From SZUA-442 sp963792405 (GTDB taxonomy: Bacteria > Actinomycetota > Acidimicrobiia > Spongiisociales > UBA5794), in the NCBI GenBank assembly GCA_963792405.1, contig CAWBVU010000006.1:496001-560000 (forward strand): DNA of 64,000 nt. Reading direction: 5' to 3'. Shown here piece by piece: positions 16,411 to 25,989 of the stretch. The notes beneath the pieces were generated by a model. It saw only the letters and a list, made by a program, of their open reading frames with translations, was not told where the DNA came from and searched no databases. Position 1 is the stretch's first letter. Each line of letters opens with the position of its first letter. The position numbers were made by a program, and so were the translations under genes.

Positions 16411-19400
16411 GTGGCCGACGGTCGGGACCGAAATGAGCTCAGGCTCAGGTGGTGGGCGATTGCCTTCGCCGTCCCGATCATGGCCTTCGTCGTCACGCAG
16501 CTCGACTTCGCCCAGAACGCCGAGGGATGGTTCGTTCGGGGAATCACGTCACTGGATCTCGGACGCAAGGAGGTCGTCGCGGACATCCTCGCGCCGATCT
16601 GGACGCTGTCACTCGTGGTGGCCGCGGCGTTCGATCGACGACTGATCGGACGGTTCCCGTCCCCGCCGAACCGAGCTGACGTCCCGCGTGCCGAGTCGTG
16701 GGCGATGAGTGACGGGGCGCGAATCGCCTCCACCTGGGTGGGCACCGTGTTGGCGTTCGTCATCATCGTCATGTCGTGGACCCGCGAGTGGGAGCGCTTC
16801 GGCGAGCAGCCACCAGCGTTCTGGTACGTCCTGACGATCCTCGTCGCCATCGCCTCGGTCACCTTCCCTGTCTGGGTCGTCAGACACACGGTCGCCGAGG
16901 CCATCGATCACGCGCTCTCGTCGTCTCGCCGTGTGCGTGCGTTTGATCGCTATCTGTTCGCACCGCCTGCCCGGTGGCTCCCTCTGCTCGCCCTCGCGGC
17001 GCTGGCCGGCGTCCTCGCGTTCGTGATCCTCGCCCAGCTCGACGCCCTGCTGCTCGGAATGCGCTCCACGGGAGAAGCCGGGGTGGGCATCAACGGGCTC
17101 GCGTCGGTCCTCGAGTTCGACCTGACCGTGAAGCCCGCGGAGATCATCGAACGCGTCGGCGTGTGGGAGGGGTACTCGAGCCGGTTGGGACCCGGATTCG
17201 CCTCTGGCTATGCGGTGGCGACGCTCGCCCTCGTCGTCGACAGCGTCCTCCTCGTGCCGGCCTACGCCGTCGTCGTGGGACTCCTGTTGCTCCAGGCGCG
17301 GCGCCGCCCCCCGGAGGGTCTGGGGGAATCACAGGAGGCCAGCTACCAGTTCCTCGTGGGAACGGCGCTCGTCACCCTCGCGGTGGTCGTTGCAGCCGAC
17401 CTCGTCGAGAACCTCATGACGTGGACGGTGATCAAGCGGATCTGGGAAGACCCGGAAGACCTCAGCGCATGGCGTGTTCGACTGATGTGGTTCGCCGCCC
17501 TGTTCCGTACGGTCGGCCTCCTGGGACTCGTCGCGACAGGCGTGCTCGTCACCGCCTTCAGGGCGAAGCGGCTCAAGGCGCTGTGGTCGGGGCTCGTGGC
17601 CATTCGCGGGGAGATCCTGGTCGTGGCCTTCGTCGCGTTCAGCTTCCTCCTCGCGCAGACGGCGGACGTCGTGAGGCGATGGCGGGTGTCGACGATGACG
17701 ATCACGGTGGTGGTCGCGACGGCGCTGGCGATGTCGCTCTACTGGACGGCGAGCCATGCCCTCATCTCCCTGCGACGGGAGCGCCGGCGGGTCGACGCGG
17801 GGGAGACCTCGGAGCCCTCGACGGTGCGTCTTCCCTGGCTGGGTCGACCGATGAATGTGCGCAGGGCTGTCGTCCTGGGTGTGTTCGCCCTCGCAGGTCT
17901 CCAGGTCGTCCTCGTGGCCGTCATCGGGGTGCCTGCGGGGCTCGGCTTCACCGTCCCCGCAGCGCTGATCACCCTCTTGTGGCTGCTCGGGATTCCCCTT
18001 CCCCTGTCGCCGTACGAGCGGGGTGATCGCGACATCCCGGTGTGGCTCCTGCGCTCGCTGCCTCGACTCGTGGGATCCCTGGTGTTCGTGGTCATCGGGG
18101 TGGCGGTCGTGAGCGCCGCGGTGCCCGAGATCGTCTACGCACGTCACGCGGATGGATGGCTCGCGTTCGCACTCGTCCCACTCGTCCTCGGCGCCATGCG
18201 CATCCACACGAGGACCTGGACGTCCATGGGGGGTCTCGAGGTCATCGCCGTCGTGGTCATCGCCGTCGTCGCCGTCGTCGTGGCGGTTGAGGGGTCGAAC
18301 CCGGAATTGTCCCCCGTCGCCCTCGGCGTCACCGGCGTGCTGTTCCTGTTCGGCTCGATGCCGTTCTTCTACTCCTTCGACCCCGGATCGATCCCGAGCA
18401 GGATCGTGATCTCGCGTGCCTCGGGCCTCCGTGCGCAGCCCCTGTTCATCACGGGAGCGATCTTCGCCTCGATCGCGGCGATCCTCCTCATCCTGTTCCC
18501 CCTCCGCGTTGCTCCCGCGCTCGGAACCATCGCGATCGTGCTCATCGGAGCGATGCTGGTCGCCGTCGCGGCTGCCGCCCTCGTGCGGTTCGCAGAGGCC
18601 ACGAGGCCGCCACGCATCCTCGCCGCCTTCCGATTCCGCCGGACACCGGTGTTCCTGTTCCTCCTCGCGTGGATCGTGCTCGCCTCCCTGGCCTCGACCG
18701 GGGCGAGCAACGACGTCACCGTGGTCGTCGCCCCTGAGACGGCAACGACGGGGATCGTCGAAGGTGTCCATGTCGGAGAGGTGTTCGATCGATGGATGGC
18801 ACGCAATGACGACGGACGTGAAGGGCACGCCGTCCCACTGGTGATCGTGGCCGCGTCGGGAGGCGGGATCAGGGCGGCGGTGTGGACGTCGTACGTGCTC
18901 GACTGCCTCCTGTCGGGGAGCATCCAGGGCCCGGAGGCGTGCGTGGATCCGATCGAGGCGGTCGGCTCGTCACCCGTCATGGTGATGTCGAGCGTGTCGG
19001 GCGGCAGCCTCGGGCTTGCGGCCTTCGTGGGATCCACCCGCCTCCCCGACGGCCAGGCGGGCCCCGATTGGGTCAAGCAACGGCTCGGCGACGACTACCT
19101 CGCGGCGCCCATGGCGTGGCTGCTGCTCGTCGACACACCCCGCAGCTTCATCGGCTTCGGGCCTGACATCCGTGATCGGGCCGATGTGCTCGAGGCAGCG
19201 TGGGAGCTGTCCTGGAAGGACGACGGGGGATCGGGGTTCCTGTCCCGCGGCGTGTTCGAGGTGTGGCGGACGATGCCGGACCTTCCACTCATGGTGTACA
19301 ACGGGACCTCGGTCAACGACCCGTGCCGGTTCAACGCCTCGGTGCTGTCCGCGGCAGCCCACGACCCCGATGACTCCTGCACGTCGCTCTCGCCCTTCGA

Positions 19401-20121
19401 GGGGCTCACCGATGGCGGCGACGGATCTGCGTCACTGGCGGCCACGAAGGACCTCGCGGACTACCTGTGTGCGGATCAGGACATCAAGCTGTCGACCGCG
19501 GCGCTGCTGTCGGCGAGATTCCCGATCGTGACACCGTCCGGACGCGTGGGTGAGGCACTGAGTGAGTGCGGCGAGGGCCCCCGCGCGGCATACGTCGTCG
19601 ATGGTGGGTACCTCGAAGGCTCCGGAGCGGGGACCGCGATGGAGCTGTGGGGGGCGCTCGAGCCGATCATCGCGGCCCACAACACTTCGACGCCCGAGGG
19701 ATCGTGCATCGTCCCCTTCTTCGTCCAGATCGACAACGGCTACGAGACCCCGGGCGAGTCGGCGGTCAACGAGAAACCGACCGAGGTGCTCGTCCCACTC
19801 GAAACCCTGGTCGGGAGCCAGTTTGGCCGCGTCGCGAACGCCCGCGAGCAGGCGGCGATCGCGTTCGACCGGCCCCTCACCATCTCGGGGTCCGACGTCG
19901 TGGTGCGATCTCGAACGTCGGGACCGATCGACAGTCGATACGCTCGGATCACGACCAGGGCGCATCCCGGCGTGCAGGCGCCGCTGGGATGGACGCTGTC
20001 GAGTGCTTCCATCGACGATCTGCAGTCCCAACTCGATATCCCGGAGAACAGGGGAGAGATCGCCGAGGTCCTCAGCTGGCTCGCTGGCGACCTGACATGC
20101 GAGACGGTCAGCCGTCGGTGA
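16411..20121 (+). CDS. giant polytopic membrane protein with C-terminal patatin-like phospholipase domain
   Basis: 1236 residues from GTG 16411 (SD GGGAGAGG); ATG 16354 would add 19. Roughly nineteen hydrophobic helices fill residues 10-780. A soluble C-terminal domain then carries the patatin triad elements: oxyanion-hole SGGGIRA (about 817), nucleophile region SSVSGGS (about 860) and catalytic Asp in DGGYLEGSG (about 1063). The prediction is a Ser-Asp dyad lipid acyl hydrolase tethered to a large membrane part of unknown role. The nucleophile elbow reads S-V-S-G-G rather than the standard GxSxG. Its end overlaps the RNA methyltransferase gene tail to tail by 14 bp. Confidence 0.78.
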   Translation: MADGRDRNELRLRWWAIAFAVPIMAFVVTQLDFAQNAEGWFVRGITSLDLGRKEVVADILAPIWTLSLVVAAAFDRRLIGRFPSPPNRADVPRAESWAMSDGARIASTWVGTVLAFVIIVMSWTREWERFGEQPPAFWYVLTILVAIASVTFPVWVVRHTVAEAIDHALSSSRRVRAFDRYLFAPPARWLPLLALAALAGVLAFVILAQLDALLLGMRSTGEAGVGINGLASVLEFDLTVKPAEIIERVGVWEGYSSRLGPGFASGYAVATLALVVDSVLLVPAYAVVVGLLLLQARRRPPEGLGESQEASYQFLVGTALVTLAVVVAADLVENLMTWTVIKRIWEDPEDLSAWRVRLMWFAALFRTVGLLGLVATGVLVTAFRAKRLKALWSGLVAIRGEILVVAFVAFSFLLAQTADVVRRWRVSTMTITVVVATALAMSLYWTASHALISLRRERRRVDAGETSEPSTVRLPWLGRPMNVRRAVVLGVFALAGLQVVLVAVIGVPAGLGFTVPAALITLLWLLGIPLPLSPYERGDRDIPVWLLRSLPRLVGSLVFVVIGVAVVSAAVPEIVYARHADGWLAFALVPLVLGAMRIHTRTWTSMGGLEVIAVVVIAVVAVVVAVEGSNPELSPVALGVTGVLFLFGSMPFFYSFDPGSIPSRIVISRASGLRAQPLFITGAIFASIAAILLILFPLRVAPALGTIAIVLIGAMLVAVAAAALVRFAEATRPPRILAAFRFRRTPVFLFLLAWIVLASLASTGASNDVTVVVAPETATTGIVEGVHVGEVFDRWMARNDDGREGHAVPLVIVAASGGGIRAAVWTSYVLDCLLSGSIQGPEACVDPIEAVGSSPVMVMSSVSGGSLGLAAFVGSTRLPDGQAGPDWVKQRLGDDYLAAPMAWLLLVDTPRSFIGFGPDIRDRADVLEAAWELSWKDDGGSGFLSRGVFEVWRTMPDLPLMVYNGTSVNDPCRFNASVLSAAAHDPDDSCTSLSPFEGLTDGGDGSASLAATKDLADYLCADQDIKLSTAALLSARFPIVTPSGRVGEALSECGEGPRAAYVVDGGYLEGSGAGTAMELWGALEPIIAAHNTSTPEGSCIVPFFVQIDNGYETPGESAVNEKPTEVLVPLETLVGSQFGRVANAREQAAIAFDRPLTISGSDVVVRSRTSGPIDSRYARITTRAHPGVQAPLGWTLSSASIDDLQSQLDIPENRGEIAEVLSWLAGDLTCETVSRR

Positions 20122-21331
20122 CGAGGGGCACGCGATCGAAGCGAGCAACGACCTCGACGTGGTACGTCTGCGGGAACATGTCCACAGGTGTCGCCTCGAT
20201 GAAGTCGTAGCCGAGTGACGCCAGCATCCTCGCATCCCGTGCGAGGGACGCGGGGTCGCACGAGACGTACACGATCCGCCTCGGCATGGCGGAGGTCACC
20301 GCATCGACGCCTCGTTCGCCGAGGCCCCTTCGAGGCGGATCCACGATCGCGACGTCCCAGTAGGCGTCGAGGGCCTCGATGTCCCGGTCGAATGCGCCGC
20401 TGACGAGGCGGTGGGCGACGCCCGCGCCATCGAGGTTGCGCCTCGCGTACTCGATCGCGCGAGATGACGAGTCGATCCCGAGCACGAGGGCGCAGGCCTT
20501 CCCGACCGTCCCGCCGAACAGGCCGACTCCGCAGTATCCGTCCAGCAGCGTGTCCGAGGGCTCGAGGTCAGCGCACTCGGACACGAGCCGCACCAGTGCC
20601 TCCGCCCCGTGGGTGTTGTTCTGGAAGAAGCCGTCGGGCGGTATCCGGAACGTCGTTCCCGCGACGATCTCGGTCAGGACCGCATCGCCCACGACGGGGG
20701 AGACCTTCCGCCCCACCCGCTGGAGGACGGGGACACCCCATCCCTCTGCCTGCGCGGGGACGTCACCGTCGACGATCACCACGATGTCCCCCGTCCTGAT
20801 GCCGAGCCGCAGTGTGATCCGGTCGACGCCCGAGAGGTCGCCGAGGGCGTGGTACAGGTCCTGGAGGCCCGGATCCAGCAGCAGGCAGGTATCGATCGGG
20901 ACGACGTCGTTCGACCGGGGCCGCATCAGGCCGGGTCTCCCATCCACCACGTGGAAGTCCATGCGATTGCGGTACCCGAGGTCGGGCCCTACCGCCACAG
21001 CCGGATGCACGAGGGGGTCCTCGATGCGGCCGAGGTGGGAGAGTTGGGACGCCACGGTCGTGCGCTTCCACTCGCGCTGGGCGGCCTCGTCGGCATGCTG
21101 CCACTGGCATCCGCCGCAGATCGACGCGTGGGGGCATGGCGGCTGCCGCCTCTCCGGCGAAGGCTCGATGATCGACACGAGGGCGGCGCGGGCCCACGAG
21201 CCCTTGTCCTCGACGATCGTGGCCTCGACGACCTCGCCCGGCAGCGCGCCAGCGACGAAGTGCGCCTTGCCGTCGCTGCGGGCGACGGCTTCGCCTCCGT
21301 GGGCCATCCCGTGCGGGTGGAGCTCGACCAT
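20108..21331 (-). CDS. TrmA/RlmD-type 5-methyluridine RNA methyltransferase
   Basis: 407 residues. An N-terminal TRAM-like region is followed by the Fe-S cysteines CPHASICGGCQWQH, the SAM-binding YCGVGLFGG, and the catalytic region VDPPRRGLG ... VYVSCDPASLARD with the nucleophilic Cys. Family role: C5 methylation of a uridine in 23S rRNA or tRNA. Start MVELHPHG at 21331 is chosen because TAGGTT lies 7 nt upstream; an ATG at 21340 would sit inside that promoter gap. Exact target (RlmD, RlmC or TrmA) cannot be assigned from sequence alone. Confidence 0.88.
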   Translation of the reverse strand: MVELHPHGMAHGGEAVARSDGKAHFVAGALPGEVVEATIVEDKGSWARAALVSIIEPSPERRQPPCPHASICGGCQWQHADEAAQREWKRTTVASQLSHLGRIEDPLVHPAVAVGPDLGYRNRMDFHVVDGRPGLMRPRSNDVVPIDTCLLLDPGLQDLYHALGDLSGVDRITLRLGIRTGDIVVIVDGDVPAQAEGWGVPVLQRVGRKVSPVVGDAVLTEIVAGTTFRIPPDGFFQNNTHGAEALVRLVSECADLEPSDTLLDGYCGVGLFGGTVGKACALVLGIDSSSRAIEYARRNLDGAGVAHRLVSGAFDRDIEALDAYWDVAIVDPPRRGLGERGVDAVTSAMPRRIVYVSCDPASLARDARMLASLGYDFIEATPVDMFPQTYHVEVVARFDRVPLVTDG

Positions 21332-21414
21332 GTGGGCCAACCTACCGTCGGCGATGTCGACACGCGCACCTCCGGTAGTCTCCCCGCCGTCGTCCCCGAT
21401 CCACCGGAGGTTCC

Positions 21415-21786
21415 GTGCCCCTCGACATGGTGCTCGATTTCCACCGCAGCTGGTTCTGGGTGGCTGTCGTGAGCTGCGGCGTCGTCGGTGTGTGGGGCCT
21501 GATCCTCGCCATCGTGAAGCGATCGCCGGGGCGCGTCTTCGGTGTCGCCAGGGGGTCCGCGATCGCGGCGATCCTCATCCAGGTGGCCGCAGGGGTGTAC
21601 CTGTACTCGAACGGGGTGCGTCCGGGGAACTCGTTCCACGTCTTCTACGGTGTCGTCATCGTCGTGACCCTCACGTTGGCGTACCTGTACCGCTCGACGA
21701 TGGCGCAGCGTCCCGCGCTGACCTATGGCATCCTCCTGCTGTTCGTGATGGGTCTGGGGTTCCGGGCATGGGCCAATGTCGGATGA
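21415..21786 (+). CDS. small four-helix membrane protein, unknown
   Basis: 123 residues with four hydrophobic helices (about 12-32, 47-65, 75-93, 102-120) and short polar loops. GTG 21415 is preceded by an SD (CGGAGG) and a TAGTCT box about 40 nt upstream. No recognised domain. It is divergent from the RNA methyltransferase gene and 40 bp upstream of fabI. Confidence 0.65.
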   Translation: MPLDMVLDFHRSWFWVAVVSCGVVGVWGLILAIVKRSPGRVFGVARGSAIAAILIQVAAGVYLYSNGVRPGNSFHVFYGVVIVVTLTLAYLYRSTMAQRPALTYGILLLFVMGLGFRAWANVG

Positions 21787-21828
21787 CGGTCCGGTCTAGG
21801 CTCGTGGCGACACGAGGAAGGGGTCGTG

Positions 21829-22614
21829 ATGCTGCAGGGAAAGCGATTGCTCATCACCGGGGTGCTGACGGACGACTCGATCGCGTGGCACACCGCGAGG
21901 GTCGCACAGGAACTCGGCGCGTCCGTCGTGCTCACGGGCTTCGGCAGGGGCCTGTCCCTCACCCGTCGTTCAGCGAACCGCCTTCCCCATGACGCCGACG
22001 TCCTCGAGCTCGACATCAACGATGCCGATCACATGGCGAACGTCGTCGCCGACCTCGAGGCCAGGTGGGGTGGGCTCGACGGGGCCCTCCACGCGATCGC
22101 CTTCGCACCGAACGACGCGCTCGGTGGGGAGTTCCTCGACACGCCCGCGGAGTCGGCGAGCATCGCGTTCCTGACCTCGGCCTTCTCCTACAAGACCCTT
22201 GCCGTCGGCCTTCGCCCGCTCTTCGTGGCGGCAGGAGGCGGCGCCCTCGTGGGCCTCGACTTCGACAACCGCCTCGCATGGCCCGCCTACGACTGGATGG
22301 GTGTCTCGAAGTCCGCACTCCAGTCGGTCAACCGCTATCTCGCCAGGTACCTCGGGAAGGACAACATCAGGACGAACCTCGTGTCGGCCGGACCCCTCGG
22401 GACCGTCGCCGCCAAGTCGATCCCCGGGTTCACCCAGTTCGAGAAGCTCTGGCAGGTGCGCGCCCCGCTCGGATGGGACCCCCGCGACCCCGAGCCCGTC
22501 GCCAACATGGCGTGCGTCCTCCTGTCCGACTTCGCCTCGGCGACGTCGGGGGAGATCGTCCACGTCGATGGTGGGTTCCACGCCGTCGCGGCAGGCGAGA
22601 CCGAGGGCTTCTGA
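21829..22614 (+). CDS. fabI: enoyl-[acyl-carrier-protein] reductase (NADH), InhA/FabI type
   Basis: 261 residues from ATG 21829 (a GTG codon directly precedes it). The NADH-binding start GKRLLITGVLTDDSIAWHTA and the active-site segment DFDNRLAWPAYDWMGVSKSAL, with the catalytic Tyr and Lys, match InhA closely. NIRTNLVSAGPLGTVAAKSI is the substrate/cofactor loop. It catalyses the last reduction step of fatty-acid elongation. FabI/InhA family proteins are the targets of isoniazid and triclosan in other species. Convergent with the histidine kinase gene. Confidence 0.93.
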   Translation: MLQGKRLLITGVLTDDSIAWHTARVAQELGASVVLTGFGRGLSLTRRSANRLPHDADVLELDINDADHMANVVADLEARWGGLDGALHAIAFAPNDALGGEFLDTPAESASIAFLTSAFSYKTLAVGLRPLFVAAGGGALVGLDFDNRLAWPAYDWMGVSKSALQSVNRYLARYLGKDNIRTNLVSAGPLGTVAAKSIPGFTQFEKLWQVRAPLGWDPRDPEPVANMACVLLSDFASATSGEIVHVDGGFHAVAAGETEGF

Positions 22615-22629
22615 CGCCGTCGCGGCGTC
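22613..22629. terminator. short hairpin between convergent genes
   Basis: GACGCC-gtcgc-GGCGTC, a perfect 6-bp stem with 5-nt loop, lies exactly at the ends of fabI and the histidine kinase gene. It has no T-tract and could act on both strands. Confidence 0.4.
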
Positions 22630-24400
22630 ACGCCAGCGGGATCGCCACGGTGAACGTCGCGCCGCCGCCCACGGTCGGTTCGAACCACACTCGACCGTTC
22701 ATCGCCTCCACGAGTCCCTTCACGATGGACAGGCCGAGGCCCGCCCCACCCTTCGAGCGCGTCGCGTGGGGTTGGAGCTGGGTGAATCGCTCGAACATCC
22801 TGTCGTGTTGTTCGTAGGGGATGCCGGGACCATGGTCGATGACGGACACGTGGACCTCACCCCGTGCGAGTGAGGTCGCGAGCTCGATGCCGTCGCCGCC
22901 CTCGCCGCCGTATTTGATCGCGTTGTCGATGAGGTTCGTCACGACGCGTGCGAGGTGGTCGGGATCCGCGAGGACCTTGCCCAGCCCGTCGATGGGCTCG
23001 AAGCGCACGGTGTCGCCTCCCGGCAGCCCCGCGAGGAGGTCGGTGAGGAAGTCACCGAGGTCGATCGCCTCGGGTCTCACGGGGAGGGAGTCGGCCTCGA
23101 TGCGCGACATGACGAGGAGGTCCTCGATGAGCGTCTTGAGCCGGTTCGACTGCTTCGCCGCCATGTCGACGAGCTGGGCCGCCCTCGGATCCTCAGGCAT
23201 CAGCTCCGGTCGCTGCAGCGTCTTGAGGGCACCGATGATGCTGGTCAGCGGGGTTCGCAGTTCGTGCGACACCACGGAGACGAAGTCGGTCTTCAGCTCT
23301 GCGAGCTCGGCCATGCGCTCGCCTGTCGAGCGCGCTGCCTCGTAGCGCGCCATCTGGTTCAGGACGAGGGCCGCGGGAGCGGCGACCGACTGCAGCGTCT
23401 CGATGTCCAGGTCGGTGAACGGCGTGGTCTTGTCGCCGACGAGCAGGACGCCGATCGTGCGGTTCTCGACCCTCATCGCAACGGCAGCCACGCGTTCGGC
23501 GTCGAGCTCGACGATGAGCGGGTCCTTCTGGAGCTCATCCGTGAGCCCGTTGTGGACCACGGGATCGCCGGTCATGAACACCCTCGGACCGACCCCCGCG
23601 TCGGACAGGGCGACCGAGAACTCATCCGCGGGAACCGTGTGCCCTGCCGCCCAGATGGGCGACTGCAGGTGGAGGTGATCCGTCTCGGGGTCGTACAGCA
23701 GGACGACCCCGACCTTGGCCTCGACGGACATCGCCACCCGACCGATCAGCTCTGGCAGGACCTCGTCGAGTTTCGACCCTGCCCCGATGGTCCGGGAGAT
23801 GTCGTAGAGCTGGCTCATCTCCCGTTCGCGCTTGGTCAGCATCTTCTCGCGCTCGACCATCTCCTCGTACGCCGCAGACGTCGAGGCCAGCTGGGTTCGG
23901 ACCCCGAGCGACAGCAGAAGGACGAAGACGACGGCGCCGACGAAGGCCAGGAGGTTCACGGCAAGGCCGAGTCCGTCGAGGCCACCGTGGTCGAGCAGCG
24001 CAACGGTGTAGCCGGCCACCGTGGCCACCCCGACGAGGACGAGTGCCGGACTCGCCATCAGCGTCGCCGCGGCGAAGAACGTGATGAGGATGAACGCGAT
24101 CCCGGATGGCCGTGTCGTCGTCGTCAGCTCGAACACCTCGATGGCCGACAGGGCGATGAGGCTCCAGGCGAGGAGGACCCAGTCCGCGATCCCGGAGCGC
24201 ATCATCGTGCGCCAGGGGGCGAAGGTGAGGATCACGAGGCCGACGGCGGAAACGGCCAGGAGGGCGATCAACGTGGGTCCCGACAACGATGACTCGGTGA
24301 AGCCCCAGATCCCGAACACGGCGAGGCCGAGCCACGAGACGATCAGGCCCGTCGTGAGGACGCGGATCCTGTATTCGATGATCGGTTCGGTCTGCTCCAC
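22628..24400 (-). CDS. membrane sensor histidine kinase with GAF domain
   Basis: 590 residues from GTG 24400. About six transmembrane helices (residues 12-170), a short coiled linker, a GAF domain (about 200-350), HisKA with SHELRTPLTS (phospho-His near 378), and HATPase_c with NLIDNAIKYGG, VIDHGPGIP and KGGAGLGLSIVKG. All kinase motifs are intact. No response regulator is adjacent, so it is an orphan in this window. It is divergent from ddl, leaving open a link to cell envelope sensing. Confidence 0.9.
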   Translation of the reverse strand: MEQTEPIIEYRIRVLTTGLIVSWLGLAVFGIWGFTESSLSGPTLIALLAVSAVGLVILTFAPWRTMMRSGIADWVLLAWSLIALSAIEVFELTTTTRPSGIAFILITFFAAATLMASPALVLVGVATVAGYTVALLDHGGLDGLGLAVNLLAFVGAVVFVLLLSLGVRTQLASTSAAYEEMVEREKMLTKREREMSQLYDISRTIGAGSKLDEVLPELIGRVAMSVEAKVGVVLLYDPETDHLHLQSPIWAAGHTVPADEFSVALSDAGVGPRVFMTGDPVVHNGLTDELQKDPLIVELDAERVAAVAMRVENRTIGVLLVGDKTTPFTDLDIETLQSVAAPAALVLNQMARYEAARSTGERMAELAELKTDFVSVVSHELRTPLTSIIGALKTLQRPELMPEDPRAAQLVDMAAKQSNRLKTLIEDLLVMSRIEADSLPVRPEAIDLGDFLTDLLAGLPGGDTVRFEPIDGLGKVLADPDHLARVVTNLIDNAIKYGGEGGDGIELATSLARGEVHVSVIDHGPGIPYEQHDRMFERFTQLQPHATRSKGGAGLGLSIVKGLVEAMNGRVWFEPTVGGGATFTVAIPLA

Positions 24401-24447
24401 CTGACGGATCCCTCGGTGCTTGGCAGGCCCAACGGTAACCTGCGCCC

Positions 24448-25491
24448 ATGTCCCGGGTGCTTCTTCTCTTCGGCGGCCGCTCGGCCGAACATGAGGTTTC
24501 GTGCGCCTCCGCCGTGTCCGTCCATGACGCGCTCTCGGCTGCGGGCCATCGGGTCATCGCCGTCGGCATCGATCGGGACGGTCGGTGGTTCCTCGCCGAC
24601 ACCGGGACGAGACCGTTCCGAGCCGAGGGCCGCCCGGTGGAGTTCGTGGTCCCGAGCGGCCAGCTGCGTGTCGGCGGCGACGAGCTCGGCGTCGATGTGG
24701 TGTTCCCCGTGCTGCACGGGCCGATGGGTGAGGATGGCACCGTGCAGGGGCTCCTCGAAGTGTGTGGTCTGCCCTACGTCGGGTGCGGCGTGCTCGGCAG
24801 CGCCGTCGCGATGGACAAGGGGGTCGCGAAGCGGCTGGTCGCGTCGACCGGTGTCCCCACATCGCCATGGCGCATCGTCACTCGGTCCGAGTGGGAGATG
24901 TCACGCGCAGAGGTCCTCGCCGACGTGGACGCATCGCTGACCCTGCCCCTCTTCGTCAAGCCGACCTCCCTCGGGTCGTCCGTCGGCATCACGAGGGTCG
25001 AGCGGCCCGGCGAGCTCCCGGGTGCGATCGCCCAGTCGCTGAGGTACGGCGACACGGCCATCGTCGAGCAGGCGGTCTCTGGCAGGGAGATCGAGGTGGC
25101 GGTCCTCGACGGCCCCATCTCCTCTGAGCCCGGCGAGGTCATCGTCGTCTCCGGCTGGTACACCTACGACGCGAAGTATGCGGACGAGTCGTCCCGATTC
25201 GAGGCTCCCGCCGACCTGCCGAAGGCCGCGTCCCGGGACGTGAAGCGGCTCGCCGAGCAGGTCTTCACGACGCTCGGGCTCGACGGGCTCGCGAGAATCG
25301 ACTTCTTCTACGAGAAGGACACCATGCGGTTCCTGTTCAACGAGGCGAACACGATGCCCGGATTCACGTCCATCAGCGGCTTCCCGAAGATGTGGATGGC
25401 CACGGGGATGTCCTACCCCGAGCTGTGCGACCGTCTCGTGCGGGCGGCGTTCGACCGGCACGCCGAGCGCACAGGCCTCGCCACCCGCTAG
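24448..25491 (+). CDS. ddl: D-alanine--D-alanine ligase
   Basis: 347 residues. N-terminal EHEVSCASA, GPMGEDGTVQGLLE and GCGVLGSAVAMDKG; ATP-grasp core VKPTSLGSSVGI; C-terminal ARIDFFYE and FNEANTMPGFT with the Mg2+ ligands. It makes the D-Ala-D-Ala dipeptide for peptidoglycan precursors, a step blocked by D-cycloserine. ATG 24448 has TAACCT only 6 nt upstream, so the mRNA should be leaderless. Full family length, no anomalies. Confidence 0.95.
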   Translation: MSRVLLLFGGRSAEHEVSCASAVSVHDALSAAGHRVIAVGIDRDGRWFLADTGTRPFRAEGRPVEFVVPSGQLRVGGDELGVDVVFPVLHGPMGEDGTVQGLLEVCGLPYVGCGVLGSAVAMDKGVAKRLVASTGVPTSPWRIVTRSEWEMSRAEVLADVDASLTLPLFVKPTSLGSSVGITRVERPGELPGAIAQSLRYGDTAIVEQAVSGREIEVAVLDGPISSEPGEVIVVSGWYTYDAKYADESSRFEAPADLPKAASRDVKRLAEQVFTTLGLDGLARIDFFYEKDTMRFLFNEANTMPGFTSISGFPKMWMATGMSYPELCDRLVRAAFDRHAERTGLATR

Positions 25492-25501
25492 CCGACGAGC
25501 T

Positions 25502-25735
25502 TCAGAGCTTGACGACGGGGCAGGTGAGGGTGCGGACGATGCCGGCCACGGGCTGGATCCGGTTGACGACCAGCTGTCCGAGGGCGTCGACGTCGAGCGC
25601 CTCGGCGGCGACGATCACGTCGTAGGGGCCGGTCACGGCCTCCGAGGACTGGACGCCGTCGATGCCCGCGATCGAGCGGGCGACCTCAGATGCCTTTCCG
25701 CTCTCGGTCTGGATGAGGACGAATGCTTGAACCAT
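25502..25735 (-). CDS. stand-alone Lrp/AsnC ligand-binding (RAM) domain protein
   Basis: 77 residues consisting only of a RAM domain: AFVLIQTESGKASEVARSI and AVTGPYDVIVAAEALD are the typical beta-alpha-beta stretches. There is no DNA-binding helix-turn-helix. Such proteins bind amino acids and may modulate full-length Lrp regulators. TAGCGT 6 nt before ATG 25735 suggests a leaderless transcript. Convergent with ddl, 10 bp apart. Confidence 0.88.
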   Translation of the reverse strand: MVQAFVLIQTESGKASEVARSIAGIDGVQSSEAVTGPYDVIVAAEALDVDALGQLVVNRIQPVAGIVRTLTCPVVKL

Positions 25736-25776
25736 GGCTCAACGCTACCACCCGCGACGCAGGGCGCAGGGGCGAA

Positions 25777-25989
25777 TCAGTAGCCGTCGGACCCGAAGCG
25801 GAGGTTGACCGCCCGTGCCTCGTCACCGTCACCCACGAGGTCGAAGCGCACACGTTGGCCCTGCCTGAGGAACCGGAACATGGAGCCGTCGAGGCTTCCC
25901 GGTGCGAGGAGGACCTCCGAGCGGTCGTCGTCACGCACGATCACGCCGACCCCTGTCACGTCGTCGTAGGCCTTGACGACGCCCTGCAT
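25777..25989 (-). CDS. small cold-shock-domain-like RNA-binding protein
   Basis: 70 residues, OB-fold pattern: GVVKAYDDVTGVGVIVRDD at the start, then MFRFLRQGQRVRFDLVGDG, as in cold-shock domains. The RNP1 aromatic set (KGFGFI) is degraded to GVGVIV, so nucleic-acid binding may be altered. The ATG overlaps the rpmB stop by one base (TGATG), so it is translationally coupled to bL28 and may take part in ribosome biology. Inference from fold pattern and coupling only. Confidence 0.65.
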   Translation of the reverse strand: MQGVVKAYDDVTGVGVIVRDDDRSEVLLAPGSLDGSMFRFLRQGQRVRFDLVGDGDEARAVNLRFGSDGY

